A stretch of 64,000 nt of DNA from Gammaproteobacteria bacterium (GTDB lineage Bacteria; Pseudomonadota; Gammaproteobacteria; Steroidobacterales; Steroidobacteraceae). Positions within the stretch are counted from its first letter, which is position 1, and each line of letters opens with the position of its first letter. Of the stretch, positions 16,341 through 24,579 are shown in pieces. The notes beneath the pieces were generated by a model, which worked only from the letters and a program-made list of their open reading frames with translations, did no database searches and was not told the DNA's origin. The stretch covers positions 1 through 64,000 of the forward strand of contig CANIOW010000013.1 in assembly GCA_947469285.1 (NCBI GenBank), in the 5' to 3' direction. Both the position numbers and the translations under genes were made by a program.

Positions 16341-18890
16341 ATGCTCAAGACACTCTCGCTGCGACTCGCCATTGCCTCGGTGCTGGCCTCCGCCGTGCCG
16401 TTGCAGGCAGCGTACGCTCAGGCCAAGCCGGCCACCGCCGGCGTGCCGGAGGAAGTGATCGTCACTGCGCAGAAGCGCTCACAGTCGATCAATGAGGTAG
16501 GCCTCACCATCCAGGCTGCAGACGCCACGGCGCTCTTTGAGCGCGGCATTGAGGGTCCGTCGGACCTTGGCAAGCTGGTGGCGGGCTTCACCTACACGGA
16601 GTCCATCTACTCCACGCCGGTGTACACCCTGCGTGGCATCGGCCTGTATGACGCCACCTTCGGCGCGCCCCCGGCCGTCTCCGTGTACTCGGACCAAGTA
16701 CCCCGCAACTTCCCGGTGATGTCCTCGGCCCTGGACCTAGACCTTGAGCGCATCGAGGTACTGAAGGGCCCACAGGGCACGTTATTCGGCCAGAGCTCGA
16801 CCGGCGGCGCCATCAACTACATCACCGCCAAGCCAACGGATACACTCACCTCTGGCGTCGACCTCTCGTTCGCCAGCTTCGGGCGGTTCGAGACATCGGG
16901 CTTCGTGAGCGGCCCGATCTCGGACACCCTGCGTGCCCGCTTGGCGGTCAAGTCTGTTAACGGTGGCGAGTGGCAGCGTAGCATTTCGCGCCCCGGCGAC
17001 GAGAATGGCGCGGCTCGCCGCGTCTCCGGCCGACTATCCGTCGACTGGAAACCCAGCGATGCGCTGTCGGTCGAGGCCAGCGTCACTGTGGCCACTGATC
17101 ACTCCGACGTGCAGGCACCACAGTACGTCGGCACGGCGTTCAACGTGTACAGCGCTGCCGCGCTGGCCACCGCAAATTCTAGCCCCGCTACCGCCAATCC
17201 GTATGGCATCGTCAACGATGCGCTCTACGCTGGCCTGACCACTCCGGGCTCACCCAACTTCGATGGCACCTTCCTCGGACGCCAGGCGACACTGGTCGCC
17301 CGGTTGCATGGGTCGGACCCGACTCACGCGGCCGGCGCCCTCGCTATCCTCGGCACACCGACCGCCAGCGACAACGCGCGGGCAGCGGAATGGACGCAAG
17401 GCTTCCTCGACAAGTCGGACAACCAGTATCACCAAGGAACGGTCCGCGTTGACTACGAGTTCGGCAATGGCCTAGCGCTGACCTCCATCAGCGCCTTCGC
17501 GAAACAGGAGCTCCTCTACAACCAGGACCTGGACGGCACCGCGGCTGTGGCGGTGGACGTGCCACTGAACGGCGACGTCAAGACCTTCAACCAAGAACTG
17601 CGCCTGTCCGGCACCACGGATCGCCTCAACTGGATCGTCGGCCTGACCTACGACAACCTGAAGTCGCGCCAGCAGAACGACTACCGACTGAATGAGTACT
17701 CGGCCAACGAGCCGATCCCCGGCATCCCGATCCGCCTGACGCGCAACGACTTCGACGGTGAGCTGAAGACGACCGCCGGTTTCGGCAACGTGGAGTTCCA
17801 GGTCAACGACTCGTTCTCGCTGAGCGCCGGCTATCGGTACACCGAGAACAAACAGAAGGCCAGCTACTGCTACAACGATCCCGCAATCGACACGGCCCAG
17901 ACCACCGCGCAGGTGTTCAGCATCTTCCAGAACCTGTTCACGGGGGCCAGCCAGCCAGCCATCCTCGCAGGCGAGTGTTTCCCACTGGGCGATGGCCTGG
18001 GTGGTACCACCTTCGGCCTGCCCACCCGCACACCGTTGAACCGTGCGCAGAACGAGTCAAACTCCTCCTACCGCGTCGGTGCGACCTGGAAGAGCGAGAC
18101 TGGCACGCTGCTCTACGCGACCATCAGCCAGGGCTTCAAAACGGGCATCTTCTCGGCCATCGGTGCGTCCAGTACCTCGCAGTACGCACCGGCCGTGCAG
18201 GAAAAGGTCGTCGCCTATGAAATGGGCATCAAGGCGCCGCTGTTTGACCGCGCGGTCAATGTCAACGCCGCTGTGTTCTTCTACGACTACAAGGACAAGC
18301 AAGTTCGCGGCCGCGTCTCCGACGCGATCTACGGCCTGCTGGAGAAGATGGTCAACGTGCCGAAGTCTGAGATCTCGGGCGTCGAGCTGGAGCTGGTGGC
18401 GCGTCCTTTCGACGGCCTGACCTTAAGCGCCAGCGCGACTTACCTGGATGCCAAGGTCACCGGCGCCTTCAGCCAGACGGCGGACGGCTCGGCGGTCTAC
18501 AACGCTGCCGGCTACACCGGCGACTTCAAGGACTCGCCGCTACCGTTCACGCCGGATTTCAGCGGCAACCTCGATGCCCAGTATGAGTGGAGCATGGGTG
18601 ACAACCTAACCGCCTTTGTCGGTGCCACACTGCTGTACCAAGGCAGCCAGAACACGACGTTCTACAACAGTGTGCTCCGCGCCGAGGACTTCAACATCAA
18701 CTCCTACAACACGCTGGATCTGCGCGCGGGCATCGGCTCGGCGAACGGCAAGTGGAAGGCGACGCTCTACGGTCGCAATGTCACGGATGAGGTCTACACG
18801 ACCAGTGTCACGACCTACCTTGACACGCTGTTCCGCTTCACCGGGCGGCCGGCGACTTACGGCATCTCGCTGTCGTACCGCTTCGAGTAG
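16341..18890 (+). CDS. TonB-dependent receptor
   Basis: A complete 849-residue outer-membrane receptor. It has a signal peptide of about 28 residues (MLKTLSLRLAIASVLASAVP... AYAQA), the TonB-interacting and plug start EEVIVTAQKRSQSINEV, the plug signature IEVLKGPQGTLFGQSSTGG and a beta-barrel ending SYRFE. It lacks CarO/FecA-type extensions. The ATG at 16341 follows GGGGGAAC. Sphingomonad-type receptors of this class import hydrophobic or aromatic substrates as well as siderophores. Its position downstream of SnoaL and an LLM monooxygenase suggests uptake of the compound degraded by this region. Confidence 0.92.
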   Translation: MLKTLSLRLAIASVLASAVPLQAAYAQAKPATAGVPEEVIVTAQKRSQSINEVGLTIQAADATALFERGIEGPSDLGKLVAGFTYTESIYSTPVYTLRGIGLYDATFGAPPAVSVYSDQVPRNFPVMSSALDLDLERIEVLKGPQGTLFGQSSTGGAINYITAKPTDTLTSGVDLSFASFGRFETSGFVSGPISDTLRARLAVKSVNGGEWQRSISRPGDENGAARRVSGRLSVDWKPSDALSVEASVTVATDHSDVQAPQYVGTAFNVYSAAALATANSSPATANPYGIVNDALYAGLTTPGSPNFDGTFLGRQATLVARLHGSDPTHAAGALAILGTPTASDNARAAEWTQGFLDKSDNQYHQGTVRVDYEFGNGLALTSISAFAKQELLYNQDLDGTAAVAVDVPLNGDVKTFNQELRLSGTTDRLNWIVGLTYDNLKSRQQNDYRLNEYSANEPIPGIPIRLTRNDFDGELKTTAGFGNVEFQVNDSFSLSAGYRYTENKQKASYCYNDPAIDTAQTTAQVFSIFQNLFTGASQPAILAGECFPLGDGLGGTTFGLPTRTPLNRAQNESNSSYRVGATWKSETGTLLYATISQGFKTGIFSAIGASSTSQYAPAVQEKVVAYEMGIKAPLFDRAVNVNAAVFFYDYKDKQVRGRVSDAIYGLLEKMVNVPKSEISGVELELVARPFDGLTLSASATYLDAKVTGAFSQTADGSAVYNAAGYTGDFKDSPLPFTPDFSGNLDAQYEWSMGDNLTAFVGATLLYQGSQNTTFYNSVLRAEDFNINSYNTLDLRAGIGSANGKWKATLYGRNVTDEVYTTSVTTYLDTLFRFTGRPATYGISLSYRFE

Positions 18891-18921
18891 CGACGCACTC
18901 CGGCAAGTTGGCCGGTGTAGA

Positions 18922-18955
18922 CCCCCGGGAAGGTGACTTCCCGGGGGTTTTTTTT
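18922..18955 (+). terminator. Rho-independent terminator after the receptor gene
   Basis: CCCCCGGGAA (18922-18931) pairs with TTCCCGGGGG (18938-18947) across a 6-base loop, followed by eight T residues (18948-18955). The 10-bp perfect stem plus T-tract is a textbook intrinsic terminator for the plus-strand unit. It lies between convergent genes; the minus-strand gene would read no matching T-tract. Confidence 0.9.
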
Positions 18956-18968
18956 GGTCGGCGCGTTG

Positions 18969-20909
18969 CTAGTGCTGTGCGATTTCGTACGCGAGCAACA
19001 CATTACCGCCCGACAGCCCGGCGAAGGCATAGCCGGAGCTGACATAGAGGCGGCCACGATACGGCACCGGTGCCGCGCCACCACCCATGCCACCGCCGTG
19101 TGCCATGACGCCCGAGACCGTCTTAACGCTGACATTGGTGTCGGTTTCCCAGATCACCTTGCCAGTCGTGGCGTCATGGATGCGCAGCCAGCCGTCAATG
19201 CCACCTGCGAATACCAGTTCCGGGCTGGCGCTGATCGCCTGCGAGACCCCCGGATAACAGAGCGGCCGCCCGCCGCAGCGGTCCGCCATCGGCGCTGCCC
19301 AGATTTCCGCACCCGTGGCTGCATTCACCGCGAACACGCCTGGGCGTGGCGGGTTTGGGTAGGTCTTGCCATCTGGGGTGTCGGTGACGGGGACGTAGAC
19401 CGTAGTTGGGCTGGAGGCCATGCCGAAATGAATGCCGCCGACGACACCGCCGCGGCCCACGCGGGTCTTCCAGACCAATTGGCCGCTAACCGGGTCCAGC
19501 GCATGCAGCATGCCGTTTTTCTGCCCAGCGATAACCAGCCCGCCGGCGCGGATGTCGGCATTAAAGATGACCGCCGACCCGAAGTCGACATCGGGCCCAT
19601 CTTCGATCGGGCAGTTGGTCCGGTCGGCGACGAAGCAACCACCATTGAAAGCATCACCCTGCGTGGCCTGGTAGACCCAGCGAATCTCGCCCGTATCCAG
19701 CGAGATACCGAACACGGCATCGCTGGTGTCGGTGGACATCGATGAATAGTTCTCGCCGGTGCCGAAATAAACCATTCGGCGCGTGGTGTCGACGGCAACG
19801 CTGCTCCATACCGGCGCCCCCGACGGAGCCAGGATCGGCGTGCCGATCTTATTCTTGCCCGCCGGTGCCGCCGGATCCCGGACGGTGTAAGTCTTCCATA
19901 TCTCCCTGCCGGTGGCCGGGTCCAGTGCGCGCACCGAGCCGCGGAAGGTGCAGCAGGCGAACGTGGGATCCACAGCCGACAGGACTTCGAGCGACGACAC
20001 GGAGACGAGGAGCTTCCCATCCTGAAGCACCGGCGCCGCCGTGATGGTGGCGCTGGGATGGGGGTCCGGGCGAACACGCCAGAGCAAACTGCCCTTGATG
20101 GCGTCCACGGCGTAGACACTCCCGAGGAAATCGCCAAAGTACAGGACCGGTCGGGCACGCTTGTCGCCCGACTTCCAGTCGCTGATCACGATGCCCGTAC
20201 GCACCTCCGAACCGGCCTGAAGGCGCCAGCGGACGCACCCGGAGTCGCGGTCCAGCGCGAACACTTCGCCGCTGTGGCTGCCTAGGTACAGCGCACCACC
20301 AGCCGGCATTGGCTGCGAACGGACACGGTTCGCCCCGGGTAGGGCGAACGCCCACTTCAGCCGGAGCTGCCCAACATTGGCCGCCGAGATGCCCGTTGTG
20401 GCCGTCGGCAAGTAGTGATGATTCTGGGGGCCAAAGCCCCAGCCCTGCCACACGGGGGCGTCACTGAAGTCGAAGCGGGCGGCGCGACCCTTGCAAATGG
20501 GTGCGGGTGGCGTGTCCGCGGCGGCGCCGAGCGGACGGCCGGCGATGAATTCTGCGACCGCCACGCGCTGCTCGTGGCTGAAGGCAGCACCCTGCTGCTT
20601 CATTGCGCCGGCTTCAAGTGCCGCGACGATCGATTCCGGCGAGAGCAGTTGCAGCATGTCGCGGTGTGGGGCGTGGGGAGCTGCACCGTGCACATGGCAG
20701 GCGGCACAGCTATCTTGAAAGAGCTTCGCGGCCGGCGAGTCACCGGTGCGTGCACCGACGACGCCCTCGAAACGCTTGTTGTCGCCCTCGAGGGCGGCTC
20801 CAGCAGGCGGCGTAAGGGGCGCAGCATGGCTGGCACCCGCAAAGGTCAGCGCGACGAGGCCGGCGACGGCGAGCAGCGCCGTGGCGCCGGAAGGATATCG
20901 GGTGGTCAT
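18969..20909 (-). CDS. Secreted quinohaemoprotein dehydrogenase, polyvinyl-alcohol-dehydrogenase-like
   Basis: A 646-residue periplasmic PQQ-type alcohol dehydrogenase. The signal peptide is MTTRYPSGATALLAVAGLVALTFAGASHA. A single c-type haem site CAACH lies at 68-72, with a possible axial Met in DMLQLL or AGAMKQQG. An eight-bladed propeller of ALDP.TG...W repeats follows from about residue 150 to the end. This haem-first, propeller-second order is that of polyvinyl alcohol dehydrogenases rather than of methanol dehydrogenase. It would oxidise a secondary or primary alcohol and pass electrons to the respiratory chain. It is divergent from the ferredoxin/P450 pair with one palindrome in front of each, so it may oxidise the P450 product. 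Confidence 0.85.
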   Translation of the reverse strand: MTTRYPSGATALLAVAGLVALTFAGASHAAPLTPPAGAALEGDNKRFEGVVGARTGDSPAAKLFQDSCAACHVHGAAPHAPHRDMLQLLSPESIVAALEAGAMKQQGAAFSHEQRVAVAEFIAGRPLGAAADTPPAPICKGRAARFDFSDAPVWQGWGFGPQNHHYLPTATTGISAANVGQLRLKWAFALPGANRVRSQPMPAGGALYLGSHSGEVFALDRDSGCVRWRLQAGSEVRTGIVISDWKSGDKRARPVLYFGDFLGSVYAVDAIKGSLLWRVRPDPHPSATITAAPVLQDGKLLVSVSSLEVLSAVDPTFACCTFRGSVRALDPATGREIWKTYTVRDPAAPAGKNKIGTPILAPSGAPVWSSVAVDTTRRMVYFGTGENYSSMSTDTSDAVFGISLDTGEIRWVYQATQGDAFNGGCFVADRTNCPIEDGPDVDFGSAVIFNADIRAGGLVIAGQKNGMLHALDPVSGQLVWKTRVGRGGVVGGIHFGMASSPTTVYVPVTDTPDGKTYPNPPRPGVFAVNAATGAEIWAAPMADRCGGRPLCYPGVSQAISASPELVFAGGIDGWLRIHDATTGKVIWETDTNVSVKTVSGVMAHGGGMGGGAAPVPYRGRLYVSSGYAFAGLSGGNVLLAYEIAQH

Positions 20910-20945
20910 AGGGGGCCTCTCAGTGGTGGCTCTAAACAACAAAAC

Positions 20946-20960
20946 CCGATTCTTCATCGG
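20946..20960. promoter_or_regulatory. Palindromic operator candidate, site 4 (CCGA-N7-TCGG)
   Basis: CCGATTCTTCATCGG, 36 bases upstream of the quinoprotein start at 20909. The arms extend to CCGAT/ATCGG, as in site 5, which faces the divergent ferredoxin gene. The position fits a repressor over the minus-strand promoter. Confidence 0.65.
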
Positions 20961-21051
20961 AAATGTGTTTATTGCAACCTCTAACCCGGCAGTCGTAGTG
21001 CACGGTATTGCAGAGTGAAAATGGATACTTCAAACTTGTAGTCTCTGAAAA

Positions 21052-21066
21052 CCGATGCATCATCGG
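21052..21066. promoter_or_regulatory. Palindromic operator candidate, site 5 (CCGA-N7-TCGG)
   Basis: CCGATGCATCATCGG, ending 23 bases before the ferredoxin ATG at 21090. It is directly followed by TATGCT, a possible -10 element. It shares the CCGAT/ATCGG arms and TCATCGG right half with site 4. Confidence 0.65.
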
Positions 21067-21089
21067 ATATGCTGTGCTAACATCTTCTC

Positions 21090-21410
21090 ATGGCACTCTT
21101 ACGCTTCGTCCTGCGCGACGGTCACGAGCGCGTCATCATAGTGCCCACTGGCGGTTCGCTGATGGAAGCAGCGGTGGCCCACGGTGTAGACGGCATCGAT
21201 GCCCTGTGCGGTGGCGCCTGTGCCTGCGGCACCTGCCACGTGATCGTTGCTCAAGAATGGCGCACCGCCTGTGGATCCGCCAGCGCGGACGAACAGGAAC
21301 TGCTTGAGTCCACGGGCCAGGCGCGCGACGGCTCGCGGCTCGGCTGCCAGATCGAACTGCACCCCGGCCTCGACGGCCTGCGTGTGACCATCGCCCCGGG
21401 GGCATGTTGA
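21090..21410 (+). CDS. [2Fe-2S] ferredoxin, putidaredoxin-like
   Basis: A 106-residue ISC/vertebrate-type ferredoxin. The cluster ligands are C40, C46, C49 and C86 (pattern CX5CX2C...C, in LCGGACACGTCHV and LGCQI), the spacing of putidaredoxin. It should donate electrons to the P450 encoded 66 bases downstream. Putidaredoxin ends in a tryptophan that contacts its P450; this protein has the same length but ends GAC, so the docking residue is missing. No ferredoxin reductase is encoded in the window, so reduction must rely on one encoded elsewhere. Confidence 0.92.
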   Translation: MALLRFVLRDGHERVIIVPTGGSLMEAAVAHGVDGIDALCGGACACGTCHVIVAQEWRTACGSASADEQELLESTGQARDGSRLGCQIELHPGLDGLRVTIAPGAC

Positions 21411-21476
21411 GCCGCAACATCATGCCGCGGCAGCCGGACAATCATCGACCCACGACATTCGCCCGACAGGTGGCCC

Positions 21477-22748
21477 ATGGAAACCGCGAACCTCCTCGAA
21501 CGTCCCGCACACGTTCCTCCCGAGCGCTATTTAGATTTTGACATCTACCAGCCATTGCGGGACGGGCTGGGCTTCCATGAAAGCTGGAGCCGGCTGCAGG
21601 CGGAACGCAAGGCGGACCTGGTCTGGACGCCACGCAATGGGGGGCACTGGCTGGCCCTGCGCGGCACGCTGATCAACCAAGTGCTGGGCGAGTATGTGAA
21701 CTTCTCCAACCACACGGTACTGGTACCCAAAGCCACCGCGGGAGAGGCATACCGACTGATCCCGCTGTCGCTGGACCCACCGGCACACGCGCCATTCCGC
21801 AATCTGCTGAATACCGGCATGTCACCGCGCGCCGTCAAACCCATCGAGGACCGGATCGCTGCGCTGACGATCAGCCTGATCGAGCGGTTTCGCCGCCGCG
21901 GTGGCTGCGACTTCACGACGGAGTTCGCGGAGCAACTGCCTATCACGGTGTTCATGAGCATCGTCGACTTGCCGGAAGCCGATACGCCGAAGCTCAAGTA
22001 CCTAGCGGATCAGTTCACACGGCCGGACGGCAAGATGACCTACCCCGAGGTTGTCACGATGTTCACCGAGTACCTGGCCCCGATCATTGCGGCCAGGCGT
22101 GGCGGCAGCGGAGAAGACCTGATCACTCGGATGATCAACGGGCGCGTCAATGACCGCGCATTAACGGACCTGGAGGCCAACAACCTGTGCATGCAGGTGC
22201 TGGTCGGCGGCCTCGATACCGTCGTGAACTTCATGGCCTTCGTCATGCTGTTCATGGCCGAGCACCCGGAGCACCGGCGGGCGCTTGCAACAAACCCCGA
22301 GTCCATTCCCGGGGCAGTTGCGGAGCTGGCACGCCGCTTCCCGCTGGTCACGGTCGGTCGTGAGGTCACGCACGACATGGAGTTCGAAGGCGTGCAACTG
22401 AAAGCCGGCGAGATGGTGGTATGTCCCACCCCGCTGCACGGATTGGACCCCACCGAGAATGCTGAACCATTCAACGTCGACTTCGGCCGCCCCCGCATCC
22501 GTCATTCGACCTTCGGCAACGGGTCGCATACCTGCCCGGGCGCTCACCTCGCGCGGACCGAGCTGCGCATTATGCTGCGCGAATGGCTGGCACGAATCCC
22601 AGATTTCCATGTGGCGCCCGGCCATCGCACCGAATTCACCGGCGGGATTGTCGGCAGCGTAAAGTCGTTGCGGCTAGCTTGGGACGTGGCGAGCACGCAA
22701 TCAGGTACGGAGCCGTCGGCAGGAGCAGGAGATCCAGCGCGCCGTTGA
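21477..22748 (+). CDS. Cytochrome P450, P450cam (CYP101)-like
   Basis: A 423-residue soluble class I P450 closely resembling P450cam. The I-helix is VGGLDTVVNF (D247, T248), ExxR is E283-x-x-R286, and the haem loop FGNGSHTCPGAHLAR has the thiolate at C353. The camphor-binding tyrosine of P450cam is kept (Y92 in GEAYRLIPLSLDPP), while the neighbouring Phe and Thr of the pocket are Leu, so a different or larger substrate is likely. The residue after the haem cysteine is Pro, where P450cam has Leu. It starts at 21477, after the ferredoxin gene. Expected reaction: regiospecific hydroxylation of a terpenoid-like skeleton. Confidence 0.92.
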   Translation: METANLLERPAHVPPERYLDFDIYQPLRDGLGFHESWSRLQAERKADLVWTPRNGGHWLALRGTLINQVLGEYVNFSNHTVLVPKATAGEAYRLIPLSLDPPAHAPFRNLLNTGMSPRAVKPIEDRIAALTISLIERFRRRGGCDFTTEFAEQLPITVFMSIVDLPEADTPKLKYLADQFTRPDGKMTYPEVVTMFTEYLAPIIAARRGGSGEDLITRMINGRVNDRALTDLEANNLCMQVLVGGLDTVVNFMAFVMLFMAEHPEHRRALATNPESIPGAVAELARRFPLVTVGREVTHDMEFEGVQLKAGEMVVCPTPLHGLDPTENAEPFNVDFGRPRIRHSTFGNGSHTCPGAHLARTELRIMLREWLARIPDFHVAPGHRTEFTGGIVGSVKSLRLAWDVASTQSGTEPSAGAGDPARR

Positions 22749-22757
22749 CCCTGCTTT

Positions 22758-23456
22758 TCAGGCGAGCGGCGCCTCGTTGGCAATCATGTTCAGCACCCGA
22801 TCGGCGATCTCGCCGCTCGCCTTGGCCAGGTTTCGCGGGCGACGATAGAGCAACCAGGTCGTGATCACCTGGTTGACGGCGCCCAGCAGAATGGCGGCCG
22901 TTTCATAGACGTTGCGACCTGCTGGCCATGCGCCATCTTGTTCGCCTTGACGTATCAGGAATACAACCACCCTAGCGAAATCATCGACGCTGTGGCGCAA
23001 CTCGGTTTCACTAACCAACACGCTTGGCCAAATTTCGAGATAGAACAGACGACCCCAATCTGCATGTTCTCGGGCAAAATCTGCCGACATAAAGAGGTAA
23101 AGGTGTAGCCGCTCACGGGCGCTCGATTTCCCGGCGACCGCCGCGCGATAGTCCTCAAAGAAATTGGCAAGATAGGACATCGGCAGATCGTAGGCGAGAT
23201 CTTCCTTGCTCTTGTAATATTCATAAAGCGTTGAGGTGGGGATTCCTGCCTCTGCTGAAATATCGGCAATGCGCGACCGGGAAATACCGTCACGCGAAAA
23301 AACGCGTAGCGCCGCATTGAGAATTTGTTGTTCGGTACGTTTGCTGCGGTCCTGCTTCCGTTCCGTCACACGTTTTGGCCGGCTGGCAATATCGTTGAGG
23401 AGCATGTCCCAAGGTTCTTGGGATGTCGCGGCGGCTGTAATATCCTCGTTTGCCAT
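22758..23456 (-). CDS. TetR-family transcriptional regulator
   Basis: A 232-residue repressor with an N-terminal TetR helix-turn-helix (EQQILNAALRVFSRDGISRSRIADISAEAGIPTSTLYEYYKSKEDL in outline, about residues 42-87). A ligand-binding domain follows with an AcrR/TetR-like C-terminal helix bundle. I chose MANEDITAAATS at 23456 rather than the longer frame. It is tail-to-tail with the P450 gene (9-base gap) and is the best-placed candidate to bind the five CCGA-N7-TCGG palindromes. No copy of that palindrome is visible in front of its own start. Confidence 0.88.
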   Translation of the reverse strand: MANEDITAAATSQEPWDMLLNDIASRPKRVTERKQDRSKRTEQQILNAALRVFSRDGISRSRIADISAEAGIPTSTLYEYYKSKEDLAYDLPMSYLANFFEDYRAAVAGKSSARERLHLYLFMSADFAREHADWGRLFYLEIWPSVLVSETELRHSVDDFARVVVFLIRQGEQDGAWPAGRNVYETAAILLGAVNQVITTWLLYRRPRNLAKASGEIADRVLNMIANEAPLA

Positions 23457-23898
23457 CAGTGACCTGCTGTGGTTTCTAGAATCAGCGGCGCTTGGTAGAC
23501 AGCTCAAGGTGAGCCACCCTGAGAATTCGGACAAGCCAGAGTGTCAGCCTCCGGCCGCAAATAATCCTACCTTCGGCTCCGAACTTCAGCACTTTAAGAA
23601 AAATGCAGCCGTACTCATCTCTTTAAGAGCCTGATAAGGCCAGCTCTCATTGTAGTCTAATTATCCACGCTTCAATCTCCTCCTTCGCGGAGGCTGGATG
23701 GGCAGCAGCGGCTTACTGAGGCGAATTTTACCTCCCGCGGAACAAGTTCGGGGGACGGATGTCTCGGACGCCGAGCGGCTCTGGCGCCGACTCGGCAGCC
23801 CAGGCCTGCTCCCTGCGCCAAGAGTCAACTGCGGTTGCAGTACAATCGTGAGAGCCAGACCGACTGCGCCATTCGACTACCTCTGGATATCCGCCCCT
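23457..23898. other. Divergent region between two TetR genes (442 bases)
   Basis: No gene is supported here. The region has small inverted repeats: TTCGG/CCGAA around a CT centre (23572-23583), CTCGG-ACG-CCGAG (23763-23775) and the 11-base palindrome GCCGACTCGGC (23786-23796). The last two lie 100-140 bases before the GTG of the plus-strand TetR and could be its operators. An open frame from 23698 runs into that gene, but its first 67 residues look unlike a regulator N-terminus. Confidence 0.5.
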
Positions 23899-24579
23899 GT
23901 GCCCATTACGAAACAGAAACGCACGCTCCAATCTCGCAAGGCTAGCAATACCCGCTACCGCATATTAGAGGGAGTTCTCGACTGCCTCGTTGAGGTGGGC
24001 TATGCCAACACCTCCATTTCGACAATCGCGGGTCGCGCCGGCATATCCCGCGGGGCAATGCAGTTCCATTTCCCAACCAAGCGTTCGGCAATGGACGCTG
24101 CCATCACGCACTTGATGCAGCGTCGGCTCGACACTTATCGGGCTGACATGGCAAAAATCCCGGCATCAGAAAGCTTTCTCGACCACGCAATTCGCGCCTA
24201 TTGGAAGCAAGTGACCCGCCCTGAGTTCATCGCATTGCAGGAACTAACCCTTGCCTCGCGCACGGACACGGGGCTTGCCAGGCCATTGTCGCGGGCGTTC
24301 CGCGAGTTCGTAATCCAGTCGAGAGCACCATTTCTCGAAGAGTTCCCCCAGTGGCGCCAGCGGAAAAAGCAATACAATAACGCCGCCAATCTGGCCCAAT
24401 ACGTGGTGGAGGGAATGGCGTGGGGATACCTCAACGGCCACTTGAACGACGCGGCCGTGAACGACCTGCTCGCCACAACCCGCGAAACGGTGCTGTATCT
24501 GCTCGAAGACGCCACGCCGAAGAAACGTAAGCGTGTTTCCGTCAGCGCCAAGCCTGCACGAGCTACCGCGGGACGCTAA
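23899..24579 (+). CDS. TetR-family transcriptional regulator
   Basis: A TetR-type regulator with the helix-turn-helix NTRYRILEGVLDCLVEVGYA... IAGRAGISRGAMQFHFPTK and a basic C-terminal tail (PKKRKRVSVSAKPARA). The start is uncertain. I propose the GTG at 23899, giving 226 residues beginning VPITKQKRTLQSRKASN; an earlier in-frame ATG at 23698 would add 67 residues unlike the family. It overlaps the MFS gene on the other strand by 4 bases at its 3' end. It may control the cupin/M24/MFS cluster that begins there. Confidence 0.82.
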   Translation: MPITKQKRTLQSRKASNTRYRILEGVLDCLVEVGYANTSISTIAGRAGISRGAMQFHFPTKRSAMDAAITHLMQRRLDTYRADMAKIPASESFLDHAIRAYWKQVTRPEFIALQELTLASRTDTGLARPLSRAFREFVIQSRAPFLEEFPQWRQRKKQYNNAANLAQYVVEGMAWGYLNGHLNDAAVNDLLATTRETVLYLLEDATPKKRKRVSVSAKPARATAGR

